From NCBI RefSeq assembly GCF_020536995.1, contig NC_068356.1, positions 89,355,941-89,419,940 on the forward strand: a stretch of DNA of 64,000 nt, in the 5' to 3' direction. The notes under the pieces were generated by a model. That model ran no database searches. It saw only the letters and a list, made by a program, of their open reading frames with translations, and was not told where the DNA came from. Origin of the DNA: Dreissena polymorpha (taxonomy: Eukaryota; Mollusca; Bivalvia; Myida; Dreissenidae). The translations under genes were made by a program, and so were the position numbers. Below, piece after piece: positions 1 to 13,000 of this stretch. How positions within the stretch are numbered: the first letter of the stretch is position 1; the number at the start of each line of letters is the position of its first letter.

Positions 1-211
1 GTAAATTATACCTTTTTATACACATACTGCATCCAATCATCTGGGTCTTTGGTAAATATGGGGTGTAGCTCTTCCATTTCACGATAGATGTCTTTGATTC
101 AGTGGATGTTATGCTGTCTTAAAAACACCTAGTTTGTTAATAAATAATTAACAGATTCTGTAATAAACAGTTTAACTTGATAACACAAAAATTATGCAGC
201 AGGACCAATGT

Positions 212-3200
212 CTACTGATGCATTGGCGTTTCAACTTGCTCTTGGAAAGGCTGGAGTGATTTGTATTTTTGGATCAAATGAGTTTTCTGCGTCAGCTGTT
301 TTTGTAAGATTTCGATCTGTTTTCTCTGATCTTGACGACTGTATTGTATTCCAGGCATCTTTTCAACACATTCTCGGGCTTTCAGAAGCTGGTTCCGAAA
401 ATCTATGATCTTTTGGTTAACGTCTCTGGAGTCCCTATCGATGCTGTGAATAAAATATTTACAGTATAATTTTTTTATAACTATATAAATGTGTGTAAAA
501 GTCTAAAAGAAGCTTCAGTGAAGTATATTTCAAAGGACTTTTTCAGGCCAAATTCTTGTACATGTAATTGTTAAGATAACAAGAGCTGTCAGAGGACAGC
601 GCGCTCGACTATCAAGTGCTTGACAGTATAACGCAAGCCATCATGGAGAGGGGGTTATAATGTGGGTGTGTGGTCATTTAATAGATGATCTTTCAAAAAA
701 AAGAAAAAAAAGAAATTATTTATTTATTTTTTTTGGTGGGGTGGGGGGTGGGGGGGGATTCTGGGGTGAGGCGTGGGGGAATGTATGGGTGGAGTCCATT
801 GTGGTATGTCAGGTAAGTGCTGTTTTGTCAAAGTATGAATCAAATCTGATCTTCAATAAAGAAGTTATGGCAATTTAAGCAAAATTTATTAATCTGACCT
901 TGAGAGTCAAGGTCATTCAAAGGTCAAGGTCAAATTCAACTTGCCAGGTACAGTAACATCATGATAGTAAGAAAGTATTTGAAGTTTGAAAGCAATAGCC
1001 TTGATACTTTAGAAGTAAAGTGGATCTAAACACATAATTTAACAAAAAAATCAAAGTTACAAAGACAAAAAAGGGCCATAATTCTTACAAAATGCTTGAT
1101 ACAGTTATCTGCTCTTGTTTATAGATTGGGGTCATGTTGGTTAAGAAGTTTGCAAGATATGAAAGCAATATGTCAAGGGTCAGGGACATTGAAAATATTT
1201 GAGGTGGTACGCAAAATTGATAACTCTAAGTGGAAAAAGGGCCATAATTCTTACAAAATGCTTGATACAGTTGTCTGCTCTTGTTTATAGGTTGGGGTCA
1301 TGTTGGTTAAGAAGTATGCAAAATATTAAAGCAATATGTCAAGGGACATAGGAATTATTTGGGGTGGTACGCAAACTTTAACATACAGTTATCAATAATA
1401 TGCATATTCTAAGTGGAAAAAGGGCCATAATTATAACAAAATGCTTGATACAGTTGTCTGCTCTTGTTTATAGGTTTGGGTCATGTTGGTAAAGAAGTAT
1501 GCCAAATATTAAAGCAATTTGTCAAGGGACATAGGAAATATTTGGGGTGGTACGCAAACTTTAACATAGAGTTATCAATAATATGCATATTCTAAGTGGA
1601 AAAAGGGCCATAATTATTACAAAATGCTTGATACAGTTGTCTGCTCTTGTTTATAGGTTGGGGTCATGTTGGTAAAGAAGTATGCCAAATATGAAAGCAA
1701 TATGTCAAGGGACATAGGAAATATTTGGGGTGGTACGCAAACTTTAACATTTGCACGCTAACGCGAACACTATCGCCGACGCCGGGGTGAGTAGGATAGC
1801 TCCACTATATATATTTCATATATAATAGTCAAGCTAAAAATCAGGATATTTCATCAAAATTGTGAGGACATTTGACCTCGTGATATTACGACACAAAAAA
1901 TATTTCACTTCATTTCGAATTTTAGGTAATGCATAATTACCACAAACAACATCCAGTTTTAACAGCAATTCTCAACAGGAATAAAGTTAATTTGTTAAAA
2001 AATGTCCAAAACACAAACATGGTCATTTTTTGGAAGTAAACCCCGCAAGAACACTAAGCGCTAGTCATTATAAAATTAAGTATCGGATGTGTTTTTATTT
2101 GACATCAAAACTGGGGTATTTCCACTGAATAAGGGCAAATCAGGTAATCATAAATGCATGGGGCACTGTTCTTATTAAGCTATTTAATTACAACGAAATG
2201 CATTATGTTATCTAAAAACTGGTTAAAATAGTGCACTCCCTTGCCAAAAATTAAAGAAAAGCTTAATGGGCAGTCAGTCTAAAAAATCAGCTATTAAACA
2301 CTTTTTTGTTGTGTAAGCACTACATTTTCCAAATATCTAACTAGTGAAAAAAGGCATGGTACATAAACTGCATGTTGTTATAAAACAAGAGATGTGTTCG
2401 TCAGAAACACAATGCCCTCTATTGCGCCGCTTTAAAAAAAATAAAAATAAAATTATGACCTTTGACCTTGAAGGATGACCTTGACCTTGAACTTCCACCA
2501 CTCAAAATGTGCAGCTTCATGAGAACGCCGCTTTGATTTTTTTTTTTTTTTTTTGTGACCTTTGACCTTGAAGGATGACCTTGACCTTCAACTTCCACCA
2601 CTCAAAATGTGCAGCTTCATGAGATACACATGCACGCCAAATATCAAGTATCTATCTTCAATAATGCAAAAGTTTTGGCCAACGTTAAAGTTTTTTTTTC
2701 CGACGGACGGACAGATAGTCCATATAAACGGACTTACAGAGCCTTTGATAATTTTTGCTATGGCGGCTCTGGGAGTCCATATTCACTCGTTCATAAAGAC
2801 AAGAGCAAATCTGCGCACAGATTTTGTGTGCATAACTAAACAGACGCTGTCGAGACAAATTGAGGAAAATAATGAATAAACTTCATAAACATGTTAAATT
2901 TACCTGAATGGAAACCTACCGATGTTATCCTTTGCATGCACCCTATAAAAACACGACGATGTTTCAACACACTTTTCTCGCTGACATGTTTATGTTTAAA
3001 TTTGAATCAGTGTATTCTGTATTGAATACCACATCGTTATCGACTTTAATAGGCTCCAACACATAACCCGATGTGCAAAATATTGGTGTACTGCGACCTA
3101 ACAAATATAAGGTCAATTTTCCAATTTGGCGGATACAGCGTACGAAAGAAAAACTAAGTCAATAAAAAAGAATTATTTCTTGCTTTAATGGTACCAGTTG

Positions 3201-5784
3201 GATGAGTTTGTGGTTTAGACAAGTAAACTTTAATAAGTTCTTGCAGTTTCAGTGTTCCTTAACCCTTGCATTGTTGATAACATTTTGCACCCATGGACAA
3301 GAGAGAGCGCATTGCAACTCTCAGCAGCCCATTGGGGTATAAAGCTGAGAGTTGTATAGACGAGTTAATTGTTATTGTTTACATTCGGGATTTTCCGCGC
3401 ATGCGCACTGACTGGTTGGCAAAAACACTGGTTACAGTCACGTAAAACATGTATAAAGGGCTTTTGTTTAGTCAATTAAACGATAAAAAATCCGAAATAA
3501 ACATTACAAGTCTTAAACAATAGTGCAAATATATCATATTTAGTACTAATAAATGTATCATCATATATATAATTTCCTCTTTATAAAAATACAAATTAGT
3601 TATTAGTATCAGAGTAAACGTGGTCGGAAGACTAAATACTGACAATACCACACAACAAAACAATACATTAGCCGTATTCTTTTTTATAGTAAGACTTTAA
3701 AAAATGATATTTCAAAACTTATAAAACATATATTAATTTGATTATAACTATAAACGGTGTGGATATTGTTATTGCTCATCAGCGACCGAAAGTGTATTAT
3801 AAGAGGCGCATTTAATCAATTATAAAACAAAGCCATAAAAAACGGAATACATTAACAATCGTTAAATGTTGTTGTAATTTTCTTTTCCATAGAATGAATT
3901 TTCGTTTCGTTTCCATTGAATAACAATATTAATACATTTTAATATACAAATGAAAATAAAACCTGCATCTTGTGCAAATTGAACTGTCTTTGCATGTATA
4001 TTGAAATCTCTTAACAAGTAATAAGGAGTGATACATTTAACAATCTAGCATTTTATGATAAATATATGTATTTATTTAATTTATTTTACGCAAATACTGT
4101 TTATCCATTGTGATTGCTTGTTTTCATGATGGTGTTACGTGCAATGCAAGAACGTATAATCTTTACACTAAATTGACGAGTTTACATTTGCCGGTACCCG
4201 CGGTAAATACATCAATTGTGTAGCAGTAATATTGAACAATATTTTAACTTTAAAGACATAAAGCACTGTATTATTATGATTAAACTGGCTAACAAATAAA
4301 TACACATGTTCCTGTTAATCCGTTTCGGACAAATATCTTCTTTTTTTAATATGTTAAATTATTTATTAAAGCAAATGTTACGTATTTTGGCTTTAATATT
4401 TGGCTTGCTCAATATGACTACTCAATATGCCAAGAGATGACATGGAAGTATCATAAAGTCTGCCACATGTGGTCTATGCAAGGACCCAATTAAAGTATAG
4501 GTCCCTATGTTTATGACGCCGGCATGTTTTCTGTGTAATTGTCTGGGCAGTCTCCGATCATAACGAGATAATATGCTTGTGACGAACAACGGTTCAATTA
4601 AACACCAGGTTAGAAATGCTGAAACAAGTGTCAAAATTGGTGTGCACAATTAAATAAAACAATTAGATTTATGAATGTATTTGTTGTGTAACAAGGTAAG
4701 TTTGTACAGATATATTAAGATTAAAATCAGTTACTATATGTTGCGAACAAAAAGCGATCTACTTGTTGTTTGTTTCCATCCTTATTTGTGTTCTTTCATT
4801 AAATTTAATTTATTCTAAACGAATTTACATTTCTGAAATTTTGTATCTAAAATGGACGTGAAAATGCGGTTAGTAGAGATTTTTGTGGTAACCACATACC
4901 GAGCTCGTAGATAGTGTACGTTCCACTCCAGAGCTCGTTTTTAGTAAAAACAAATAAGAACAACAATATAATCGTTCAAAAAAAATGAATTTCCACGCAT
5001 GCTTATGTTTTATTCAGACATAAATAGTAAAATTATATTTGATACAGTTCATGATTATCAGTAAAAACGATGATAATGTCAACCTTCTCTATATGCGCTT
5101 ATATGAATTCCACCTCTTTTTGCCAACCAGTGGGCGGAGTCTTAACTTTGCAAGTGCGTGTGACGTCACGCGTTAACTCGTCTATTATTGCAACTAACGG
5201 ACAGACTGACATACACACCGACATGCTGACTGACGTAGAGTTCAACTGCTATATGCCACCCTACCGGGGGGCATAAAAATGGTTTAGGAAACCTTAAATT
5301 GGGAGCTTAAGTCAGTCATGGTGAAAAATATAGCATTTCTATCCGTAATATTGTCCCTCTTAATGAATACAAACAAACTTTGGAAGTTAATAAATTCAAA
5401 AACACGCGTGTGTTATATGTCAATCTATAGTTAAATGTGTATTTTTGTACATACAACGAAAACTGCATTTAAATCTGATTGTATACTGGCTAGACTTAGC
5501 TCACTGTAGTAATCTAAAGACTGGATCATGTTTAATGCTTTTCATATTTCAGTCATTCTGAATGGTTTGTTCATAGCTGCGAATTTCAAAAACCAAGTTC
5601 ACGAAATTATTCCGATATTAAAAAAATAACGAAGTGTCGCGAAATTATATTGTAAAAGACTAAACAGGTGGTTTATTAACCTGTTTGATTACGATTTGAC
5701 AATCATATTTCTCGTTACATACCTTTTAATTATGTCGTAAATGTAAGGAAGAAAATTTAGTTCATTATCTGCTACATTTGCCAT
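212..5784 (-). CDS. MED9: Mediator of RNA polymerase II transcription subunit 9 (MED9), complete, two exons
   Basis: MED9 is a small subunit of the Mediator middle module, which links transcription factors to RNA polymerase II in the nucleus. Coding exons are 5784-5723 (20 codons plus two bases) and 443-212 (one base plus 76 codons and TAG). Donor is AAAAG|gtatgt and acceptor ttattcacag|C, so the intron is phase 2 and the join gives 97 aa. Exon 1 starts MANVADNELNFLPYIYDII, matching the human motif SFLPLVHNIIK. Exon 2 carries KMPGIQYS and LIQKYKSL, matching human TMPGIHLS and LLQKYKSL. The exon 2 region is helical and rich in Gln, Lys and Glu, as expected for the coiled-coil part of MED9. The protein is shorter than the human one (146 aa) because the low-complexity proline-rich N-terminus is absent. 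The 5.3 kb intron is filled with repeats. The plus-strand open frame over exon 2 is its antisense shadow. Confidence 0.87.
579..1806 (+). repeat. Helitron-like non-autonomous element with internal ~185-bp tandem units
   Basis: The left end is ACAAGAG followed by the hairpin GCTGTC-AGAG-GACAGC. The core holds about four tandem units of roughly 160-190 bp, each with AAAAAGGGCCATAATT and TGTCAAGGGACATAGG. The right end is GGGGTGAGTAGGATAGCTCC. The same element lies in opposite orientation at 29286-31325. Terminal hairpin plus tandem core resembles the pearl/CvE class of bivalve elements; the class assignment is inference. It lies inside the MED9 intron. Confidence 0.7.
2385..2722 (+). repeat. 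Helitron-like element fragment related to the repeat at 29656-30508
   Basis: It starts ACAAGAGATGTGTT with a hairpin of TGTGTT and AACACA. It contains two units reading TGACCTTGAAGGATGACC and CACTCAAAATGTGCAGC, the reverse complement of units at 29656-30508. It ends near a GACGGACGGACAG stretch. A poly-A and a poly-T run interrupt the units. Confidence 0.6.
3297..5275 (+). repeat. Dispersed element with inverted ends in the MED9 intron
   Basis: The left end is ACAAGAG followed by a hairpin with stem CTCTCAGC / GCTGAGAG, then AGACGAGTTAA and TGGTTGGCAAAAA. The right part, at about 5115-5185, carries the reverse complements TTTTTGCCAACCAGTG and GTTAACTCGTCT, so the ends are inverted copies. 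The roughly 1.6 kb between is AT-rich and has no recognisable coding sequence. The right edge contains GACAGACTGACATAC and CTACCGGGGGGCAT. A diverged copy of the left end lies at 18090-18184. Confidence 0.45.
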
Positions 5785-6073
5785 CGTAGCATCGTTTGTC
5801 TTTATAAATATTTCGAGTTTAAGGTTACTTGCCACTAAATGTATATAATACCACCAAAGGTTAAAAACTACCACACCTTAAACAGCATTACACAATGTGA
5901 ACCATATTACCGTATTGTAAGCCACATTAATATGGAAACGCTCAACGAGTCATATGGCATTGTATTTTTGCCATTAAACATATGGTCCGCAAATCTGCCC
6001 GTATGGAATGTGGTCCGTAAGGTCCTTATCCCTTATTTTCATAGTATCGGCCCTCCTCCTAGTATATCGTGAC

Positions 6074-6549
6074 TTAAAGGGGCCTTTTCACAAATGTTGG
6101 CATGTATTGAAGTTTGCAATTAATTTTTTAAAATCTCCAGTAAAAAAAAAACAAGAATACAATTTAAAAAAAGTAAACCTCAACTGGGCTCGAACCACTG
6201 ACCCCTGGAGTCCTGGATGTAAAAGTTGTCCGCTTAGACCACTCGGCCATCCGTGCTCATGATATGAGGTACTGTATTTTTCACTTTATATAAGTAATCC
6301 TCGTAGTTTCAAAAAATAAAACGAAAACAACAGAACTTTCCAAATTGTTCAATCGTTTCGCGTTGCAACGCTTTATAATTTTCATGTTTTTAAATTGTCA
6401 AAAGATGCATATAATGGATATTTTAAAGCATGGTTAATGTTCAGTATTACTGTTTCCTCACAAATATCATAACTGAAACGAAAATGTGCAAATCTGAAAC
6501 AACTTTTTTTATTTTTTTCAATTCACCAAAACGTGAAAGGCCCCTTTAA
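6074..6549 (-). mobile_element. TTAA-flanked MITE with tRNA-like core
   Basis: It is bounded by TTAA on both sides with inverted ends TTAAAGGGGCCTTTTCAC and GTGAAAGGCCCCTTTAA. TTAA target duplication is typical of piggyBac-type elements. On the minus strand at about 6258-6181 there is a tRNA-like segment with an A box (TGGCCGAGTGG) and a B box (GGTTCGAGCCC). The would-be acceptor stem does not pair, so it is not a functional tRNA gene. Relatives lie at 20038-20554, 28560-29053, 50853-51359 and 51356-51872. Confidence 0.75.
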
Positions 6550-8039
6550 GCGAAAAATCCTCAAGATGTGCTAAAAAGTTAATGTTTTTTTTCGATTTAT
6601 AGAAGTTGTAATTTATTATGTGGTTATCGATGACTATTACGACGGCTATACCATTTTAGTCAGGGACGTACGGCTGACTAGAGTCTGAGTCTGGCAACAA
6701 ACTCTAGTAGATCAATGTTGTGTCGTAAGACGATTTACTTAATGCTCATTTCCTTGTGGAACATGGTTTAAGCGTATCAATAATGTTCTCTAAGTCGATT
6801 TGTGTTTTAGTCTTTTCAACAAATCATTATAAAGAGAATCAGCCAGGTTTTGATAATTATCATTTATTCAAATATGTAAATTGGTGTAACATTACATAAG
6901 TGTAAATTTGAGTTCCAACAGGGTTCTCTGTTTAAAGATAAGTTTAAAATAGTTATTGAACTAGTCTGAGAAATACAATTAAAAATTGTGTACTTTATTT
7001 AGTTGTCACTAAACGATTATGAATGCGTAAGATCGCTTGAAAACGATATATTTCTACCGTTATTACAATAATGATTAACACTTTTACAGTTCCTATTTTT
7101 CCTATTCTTTAAGAGTTCAACGGTGATGTTGGTGTAAGTTACTGCGCCTAAAACCTCCTTGTGAACTATTTGGATGCTGCAATTGTGTTTGCAGCAAATA
7201 CAAACCCTACAGCATCGCTTCATTGCAAAAATAACATACAATTTTGATAAGTAAATGTGTAAACATGCTCAGTCTCTTACTCCGAACATCGTGTGGTTTA
7301 CTTCGCTGTCAAAGATTTCTTCATACTCGGAAACAAACATTATTATTTTTATAAAATTAGTGTATATGTTAAAAAATATAACGACGGTAAACAGTAAAGC
7401 GATCGCTAAGTTCAATTTTAGCTATAGGCGCCTGTTTCATGCTAGTTGCATTGTTTTATTTCGGTAATTTCATCCATTTTAGTCATTAATGCGCGTAAAT
7501 GTGCATTTGGTGATATTTGCTCTAATTAAAGAAACACAAAATTATATGTACGGTACGTACATTATATAAAAATGTGTCGTCCCAAAGTACGCGTTTAACA
7601 AACATGCAGTTTGATTCCTATTCATTACGTCATAGCAAATTGTCTAGCTAAGTAAATCATTTCAAGAATTAAAGTATTACGTTTAGACACGTTGAACTGT
7701 ACAGATCAGGGTAGAACATAAAGCAAACCTTCAAACCGTGTCGAAGAAAGCAGGTTGATCTAACAACTATTTCTATTGTTTCGTTAAGATCGATCTTTGA
7801 TCTTATTATTACAACTATTTGATGTTACAAGAGAGATGAATACTGCGATGTTTTAGCCGCTCTTGGCTTAACCGCGGTAGCTGATACTTCCGTTACTCTT
7901 GACTCACGCGACCGACACACGTGGCGCTACGATGACGTCTACTAGCTAACTGGCGACATTGCCAAAACTAGATTTCTAATCCGCTAAGTTATAAGTCCAC
8001 TTCCGCTTTCACCGGATGGGACTAAAGGTGTACACTCAG

Positions 8040-8650
8040 CCCGTCATGTCTGTCTGTCCATGCGTCCTAAGAATGTGTTTCCGAGATTTCTAAAAAAGTA
8101 CTGAATAAACTTAAATGAATTAAAGTGAATTTACAGGGGGCATTATGTGGATTATGTCAAACACTTTTAAACACAATATTTAAAAAGAAATACTAGTATA
8201 ACTGTTACTAAAACTAGACAAAAATAACATTTTTTTTGCCACAGCATAAGAAATTAACATGTAATTAGCTATAACATTCATCAAGGTTCTCCATATGTTA
8301 TTCTTTGTTCATCCAAACGTCTGTCTTTCCGTCCATACAGCCTTTAAATAACTAGAAAAGTACCTATCATGAGGCTCGATCCTGCAATTTTTAAAAAGTA
8401 CTGAAGATTCCATTATAAAACTTGGCGCAGTTAAAAATGACCAAATGAGTAGTATGAAAAACCTTTCGCTTTCCAACGGCGGTCATAGTTAAGGTCACTG
8501 TCATTAAAACATGGAACAATATTGTAATTACTGAAAAACTTCGCAAGAAATTTTTGAAACTTGGTATAACATTTGGCTGCATGTACCTTTTGTATGTCTG
8601 TCAACCCATTCCCATGATCACCCGCAAGTCTACCTGTCCATCCGCATAAA
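8040..8650. repeat. Degenerate ~275-bp tandem repeat
   Basis: Three diverged units start near 8042, 8321 and 8594. Each opens with a TGTCTGTC / CCGTCCAT-type stretch, and two continue with TTTNTAAAAAAGTACTGAA. This is the style of bivalve repeats of this class, but it is too decayed for a family call. Confidence 0.35.
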
Positions 8651-8985
8651 AATGAAATAACTCATATGCACTTAGAACTACAATACGATCGTGTCAATGT
8701 AATTTGGAATGCATATTACAAGTGATGCGTTGTCTCTGCGTCTCCTTTCATTTGTAAAAGTGTCAAATGTCAGATGGCGGTTAATAAAATAAAATACCAT
8801 GGAGTAACGTTACTTCTCAAACGGTTTATTAATAAGAAATAACCACTAAAATTGATATACGCATGAATAACAATGTGACGGCTACATTCAATGTTTTCCT
8901 CACAGGTAAATTGTCTGGTGAATGTAAAAACAAAACAAATATGACGCAAGTTCTGGGTAAACATGTCTTAATGTATCTGCTCAAA

Positions 8986-9100
8986 GTGTCGTCAAAGCTT
9001 CGCCTGTGCAGTCCGCACAGGCTAATCGGGGACGAAACTTCCCGCTTTTGAGGATATTTTCGTGTACATGAAGACTCTTCTTAAGTGTTTCACCTGATAA
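8986..9100. mobile_element. Fragment of long-TIR palindromic MITE
   Basis: It contains GCCTGTGCAGTCCGCACAGG and the following GGGGACGAAACTTCCCGC, the diagnostic centre of the long-TIR family. The outer arms are absent. Confidence 0.55.
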
Positions 9101-9642
9101 GCCTGTGTGATAAATGAAGAGCGGATTTCATTATAAAGCATTTACATGGTCCAAAAAGTGCAGAAGGTAAAGAACATGTTTTAATTGATAGGGGTTTCAC
9201 CCGACCGGTAGGGGACTCCTGCATTGCGAGCAATAGATCCATAAGAGCTGTAATTTATCTCATCTCTTGAAATGCCTATATAACTTGAAAAATGTATAAC
9301 ATTAACTATAATGATTAAAATATAAAGTCCCACGGCATATACTTTGTGCTTGAAAACAAGCATAAATGATTATTTGATGCACAATTTATTAACAAATAAC
9401 ATTATCGCAGACAAATACATTGCATAATGGTCGCGAGGATTGACTTGCCATGTGTCCCCGTGTTCATTCATCAAAATTACTAATACAAAATTATTCATGA
9501 GTCGTCTGTTTGCGTTTAAAACAATATGGAAATTATTAGGATCGTGTAACACTTTTTTCAATGTACAACCTCTACGAACTATTCGAATGAAAGACATCAG
9601 AGACAGCGCCTTCTGGCACACCACACATTCGTGATAATAAAT

Positions 9643-9886
9643 AAGCCTCGCTCTGGGAAAACGGGTCTTAATGTTTGTGCGTAAAGAACCGTCCCAGATT
9701 AGCCTGTCAGGGACGACACTTTTTGCTTTTAAGGAAATTTGCGTTTATAAGAAATGCCTTCTTAGCAAAATTCCAGTTAAGATGGAAAGTTTCGTCACTG
9801 ATGAGCATGTGCAGTCCGCACAGGCTAATCTGGGACGACACCTTATGCACAATTTAACCCATAGCAAGGCTCGTATCAATAGAACG
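9643..9886. mobile_element. Long-TIR palindromic MITE, about 244 bp, near full length
   Basis: The left arm reads AAGCCTCGCTCTGGGAAAAC then GTGCGTAAAG and GTCCCAGATTAGCCTGT. The right arm is its approximate reverse complement, ending ATAGCAAGGCTCGT. The centre AGGAAATTTGCG joins the arms. It lies just downstream of the DCXR stop codon and may fall in the 3' UTR. Confidence 0.7.
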
Positions 9887-10010
9887 ATGGTTGAAGTTTT
9901 AACCGTAATAATTCTTCAAACATTAACAAAGCACCGCACAAATCACTTGGGCTAACCCTAGATCAAAACTAATTCAAATCTTTCGATCGTTGTGAGACGG
10001 ACATGTGGCG

Positions 10011-13000
10011 TTAACTCGTCAGAAGGCCGCCTTCTACAGGTAAATTGACTCCGTGAATCATGGACGCCTGGTCACTCAGTAAAAACACGATGGCATCGAC
10101 AATTTCCGAAACCTCTACAATCAATACAATTCAAATAGATAAAACAATATTTTTAAGATGTACATATACATGTGCAAGTTCGTACTTTAATGTAACTCAT
10201 GGTTAACTTAAATTAAACATTATTTCTCTTATTGAAAGGAGGATACGTTATAAAATTACCGCAAGTGTAATCGACTATCAAATAACTTATTTCTATACAT
10301 TATGTTGTAATCGTCACAGTCTTGCATACATAACTTATTATACCAAAACTAAAAATAATCAATAGTTCCCTGAGAATCAATTATGTAACAAATGGTACAA
10401 CACAATGGTGCCTTACCGAGAAAACGTCCCATTGGTATTCGGGCCAGCATAGGGTCCGCTTTTGCCGGGTCGCTCCATGCCATTCGACCAAGCTCCGTGA
10501 GGGCAACAGTGGGATTCACCGAGTTCACACGAATCTGTAAAACCAACGATGATTTGTTAAACTGGGAAAATAGACCCTCGTGAGTTTGAGTCCCAGCCTG
10601 GCACCATAACATGGAGGCAAATAATATCAATGCGGCATAGTAATGTAATCGTTGTTTTTCGAAACTCACCGAAACCCGTTTTTTTGTCGCAAATTTACAT
10701 GTGGTACACTCAAAAGTGACCTATAAATTATGCATCGTTTATAAAATTAACATGACCTCCAATCTTCTAGTCCATTTGTGAATATTCATGTGACACAAAT
10801 TCACATTACAGTAGAACTTGGTTTGTACTGAGTAATTAATTGAGTTCCGAATAAGGTCAATTGAAAATCTGGTTAAAGTCGTCCAATGCATAAACAATCC
10901 TTGTACAGCTCTTCGACATAAACATAAAACTGACGTGAATTTTTCGTGAATGTATAAAATATTTTCAACACTGGAATCTTATTTAATAAATAAAAGAACG
11001 TCGGACAAACTGACGGTTACGTTGAAATTCATCTTGTGATACATGTGAACAAATGAACCCAATAGTGAATATAAATAAGCTTCGCTCTGCGAAAACGGGG
11101 CTGACTGCATGTGCGTCTCTTCCAAACGAAAATAGTAAGAGAGTGTCGTCCCTGATAAGCATAAGCAGACTGCAGACTTATATGGAACGACGATTTAGGC
11201 ACATGCATTACGCCCAGTTTTCTCAGAGCGAGGCTCATGTGTTAATTTTGGCGACACATACCTTATGTTTCCCGAGTTCGAGCGCCATTACGTGCGTCAG
11301 CTTGTCGACGGCGGCCTTTGACGCGCAGTACACGGCGTGTTCCTCGAGTCCGCGCATGGAGGCCGTACTCGAGACGTTCACGATGGCACCCCCACACTTC
11401 CGGTCCACCATGCCGGCGGCGACAACCTGCGAAAGGGAGATAAGTGTTCGATTGTGGCGCGAATGTTTTCTAACTCTTTACGCATCGGTCTCTCTTGAAA
11501 TGTTGTATAAACGGTTTGGAATTAATTAACTAATATGACGCGCGTATCAATTTCCTTATGACATATATAACGTAACAATATAAATGATCCTTTGTTAACA
11601 TATACAAGTGAATAAGATTTAGTTTATCTTTATAATTATCTCGCATATTCTAATGAACAAGCTATTCATAAACGCAAATATCCAGAAGGCAACAGTCTGA
11701 AGAAACATCTGTAAATATCGTACTAATGCTTTGTTCAAGCAGTTTTAAAACAGATAATTACCATTCATGTGCAAAGAACGTTTTTAATGGAGTAACCATG
11801 GTAACGAAGTGTCTTTCCAAAGGCGATAACCATGGTACAGGATAATAAGAGACCATCAAAATTTGATCTTCAGAGAGAGCGCTTTGTCCACAAGCTTTTG
11901 TATTCTTGGGATTCCTTTTCCGAAGCATCTCAATATGTTATGTATCAATGTGAATATTTACCTGAGCAACGTTGAATACCGCCTTGAAGTTAACGTTCAT
12001 TATACTGAAATATAGAACAACAATGTGGGAACAACTGACGCGTGGGCTGGGAGAAAGAACGAAGAAACAGACGGACATACGAAAGAACAGGGGATCTAAT
12101 GAGTGGTACATAAATGAATAACGACGAAAAGGAAGAATGATCGCTTGCGGTAAATTGCTGAAATAAATCAACTGGACGTTTCAATTTTCAATCAAGCAAT
12201 CAGTGATTCGTCTCTTACATTTCATTTTCATAGGATATGAAAAAAACGCAGAGTCACAATAGTATGTAGTGATTCAGTGCTAACTTTGAAACAACTTGTA
12301 TTTTTCCTCAAAACATATTCATATATTCCAATTATACAACGCAACAATTTAAACAAAAACAGCGTGTTACCAATCCAAATCTTCCTTTTTCACATCAAGG
12401 AACCTGTCCAGCTTGTTAACTCCGGCGTTGTTGACCAGAAAATCCACGGCGCCGATTTCTTGCACTTTCCGGCGGGTGCAATCCCAATCTTGTAGTTCAC
12501 ACTGCACTATTTCTATCGATGGAATCTACAGAAACCACATAATGCCATTGTAATAGTGTACATAATACGAACTGCACTTACAGTATTGTTTGTGTTAATC
12601 CAAGCTCAAATCATCAAACCATGCATGTCATAAACCAATTATTACTTACATTGCAATATTTCTTGGGATGGATTATGAAAAATTCTAAATCAATCATGTA
12701 GAGTAAATGGTATCTATTCAAGTTTCTATGGAGTTATCTCTGTGACTCATTGCTGGTAAAGTACAGGAAAATCTTACGGAAGCATCATTTATGTTCCGAA
12801 CTTATGCTTTAAATAAACGTACATTGTACATGCATTTAGATTTACTCAAAGATGATGTAGTACCTCAAATTTGAGAGAGTCCAGGTCTTCTTGGGTCCTG
12901 CTTAGTGCGACCACGTGTGTACCAAGCTGTGCAAGTCTTTTTGCAGTTTCGCGGCCGATTCCTGAGAAAAGAAATACATAAACAAGAGCTGTCTCCATAG

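Larger units (their letters stand above)
5785..10010. other. Region between MED9 and DCXR with no supported gene
   Basis: About 4.2 kb upstream of MED9 and downstream of DCXR. It holds one TTAA MITE (6074-6549), a degenerate tandem stretch (8040-8650) and two long-TIR MITE copies (8986-9100, 9643-9886). Open frames here are short, have no splice partners and match no family I recognise. Both MED9 and DCXR point left, so this should include the MED9 promoter and the DCXR 3' flank; no clear core promoter motif was identified. Confidence 0.5.

Noticed and set aside
208-408. 66-codon plus-strand frame
   Set aside because: It is the antisense of MED9 exon 2, which has clear family similarity and splice sites.
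6181-6258. tRNA gene (Ser/Leu-like) on the minus strand
   Set aside because: A and B boxes are present but the acceptor stem does not pair and the block recurs inside TTAA MITEs, so it is a tRNA-derived repeat core.
10349-10669. Single-exon 106-codon minus frame as a gene
   Set aside because: It is DCXR exon 6 read through both of its splice sites.
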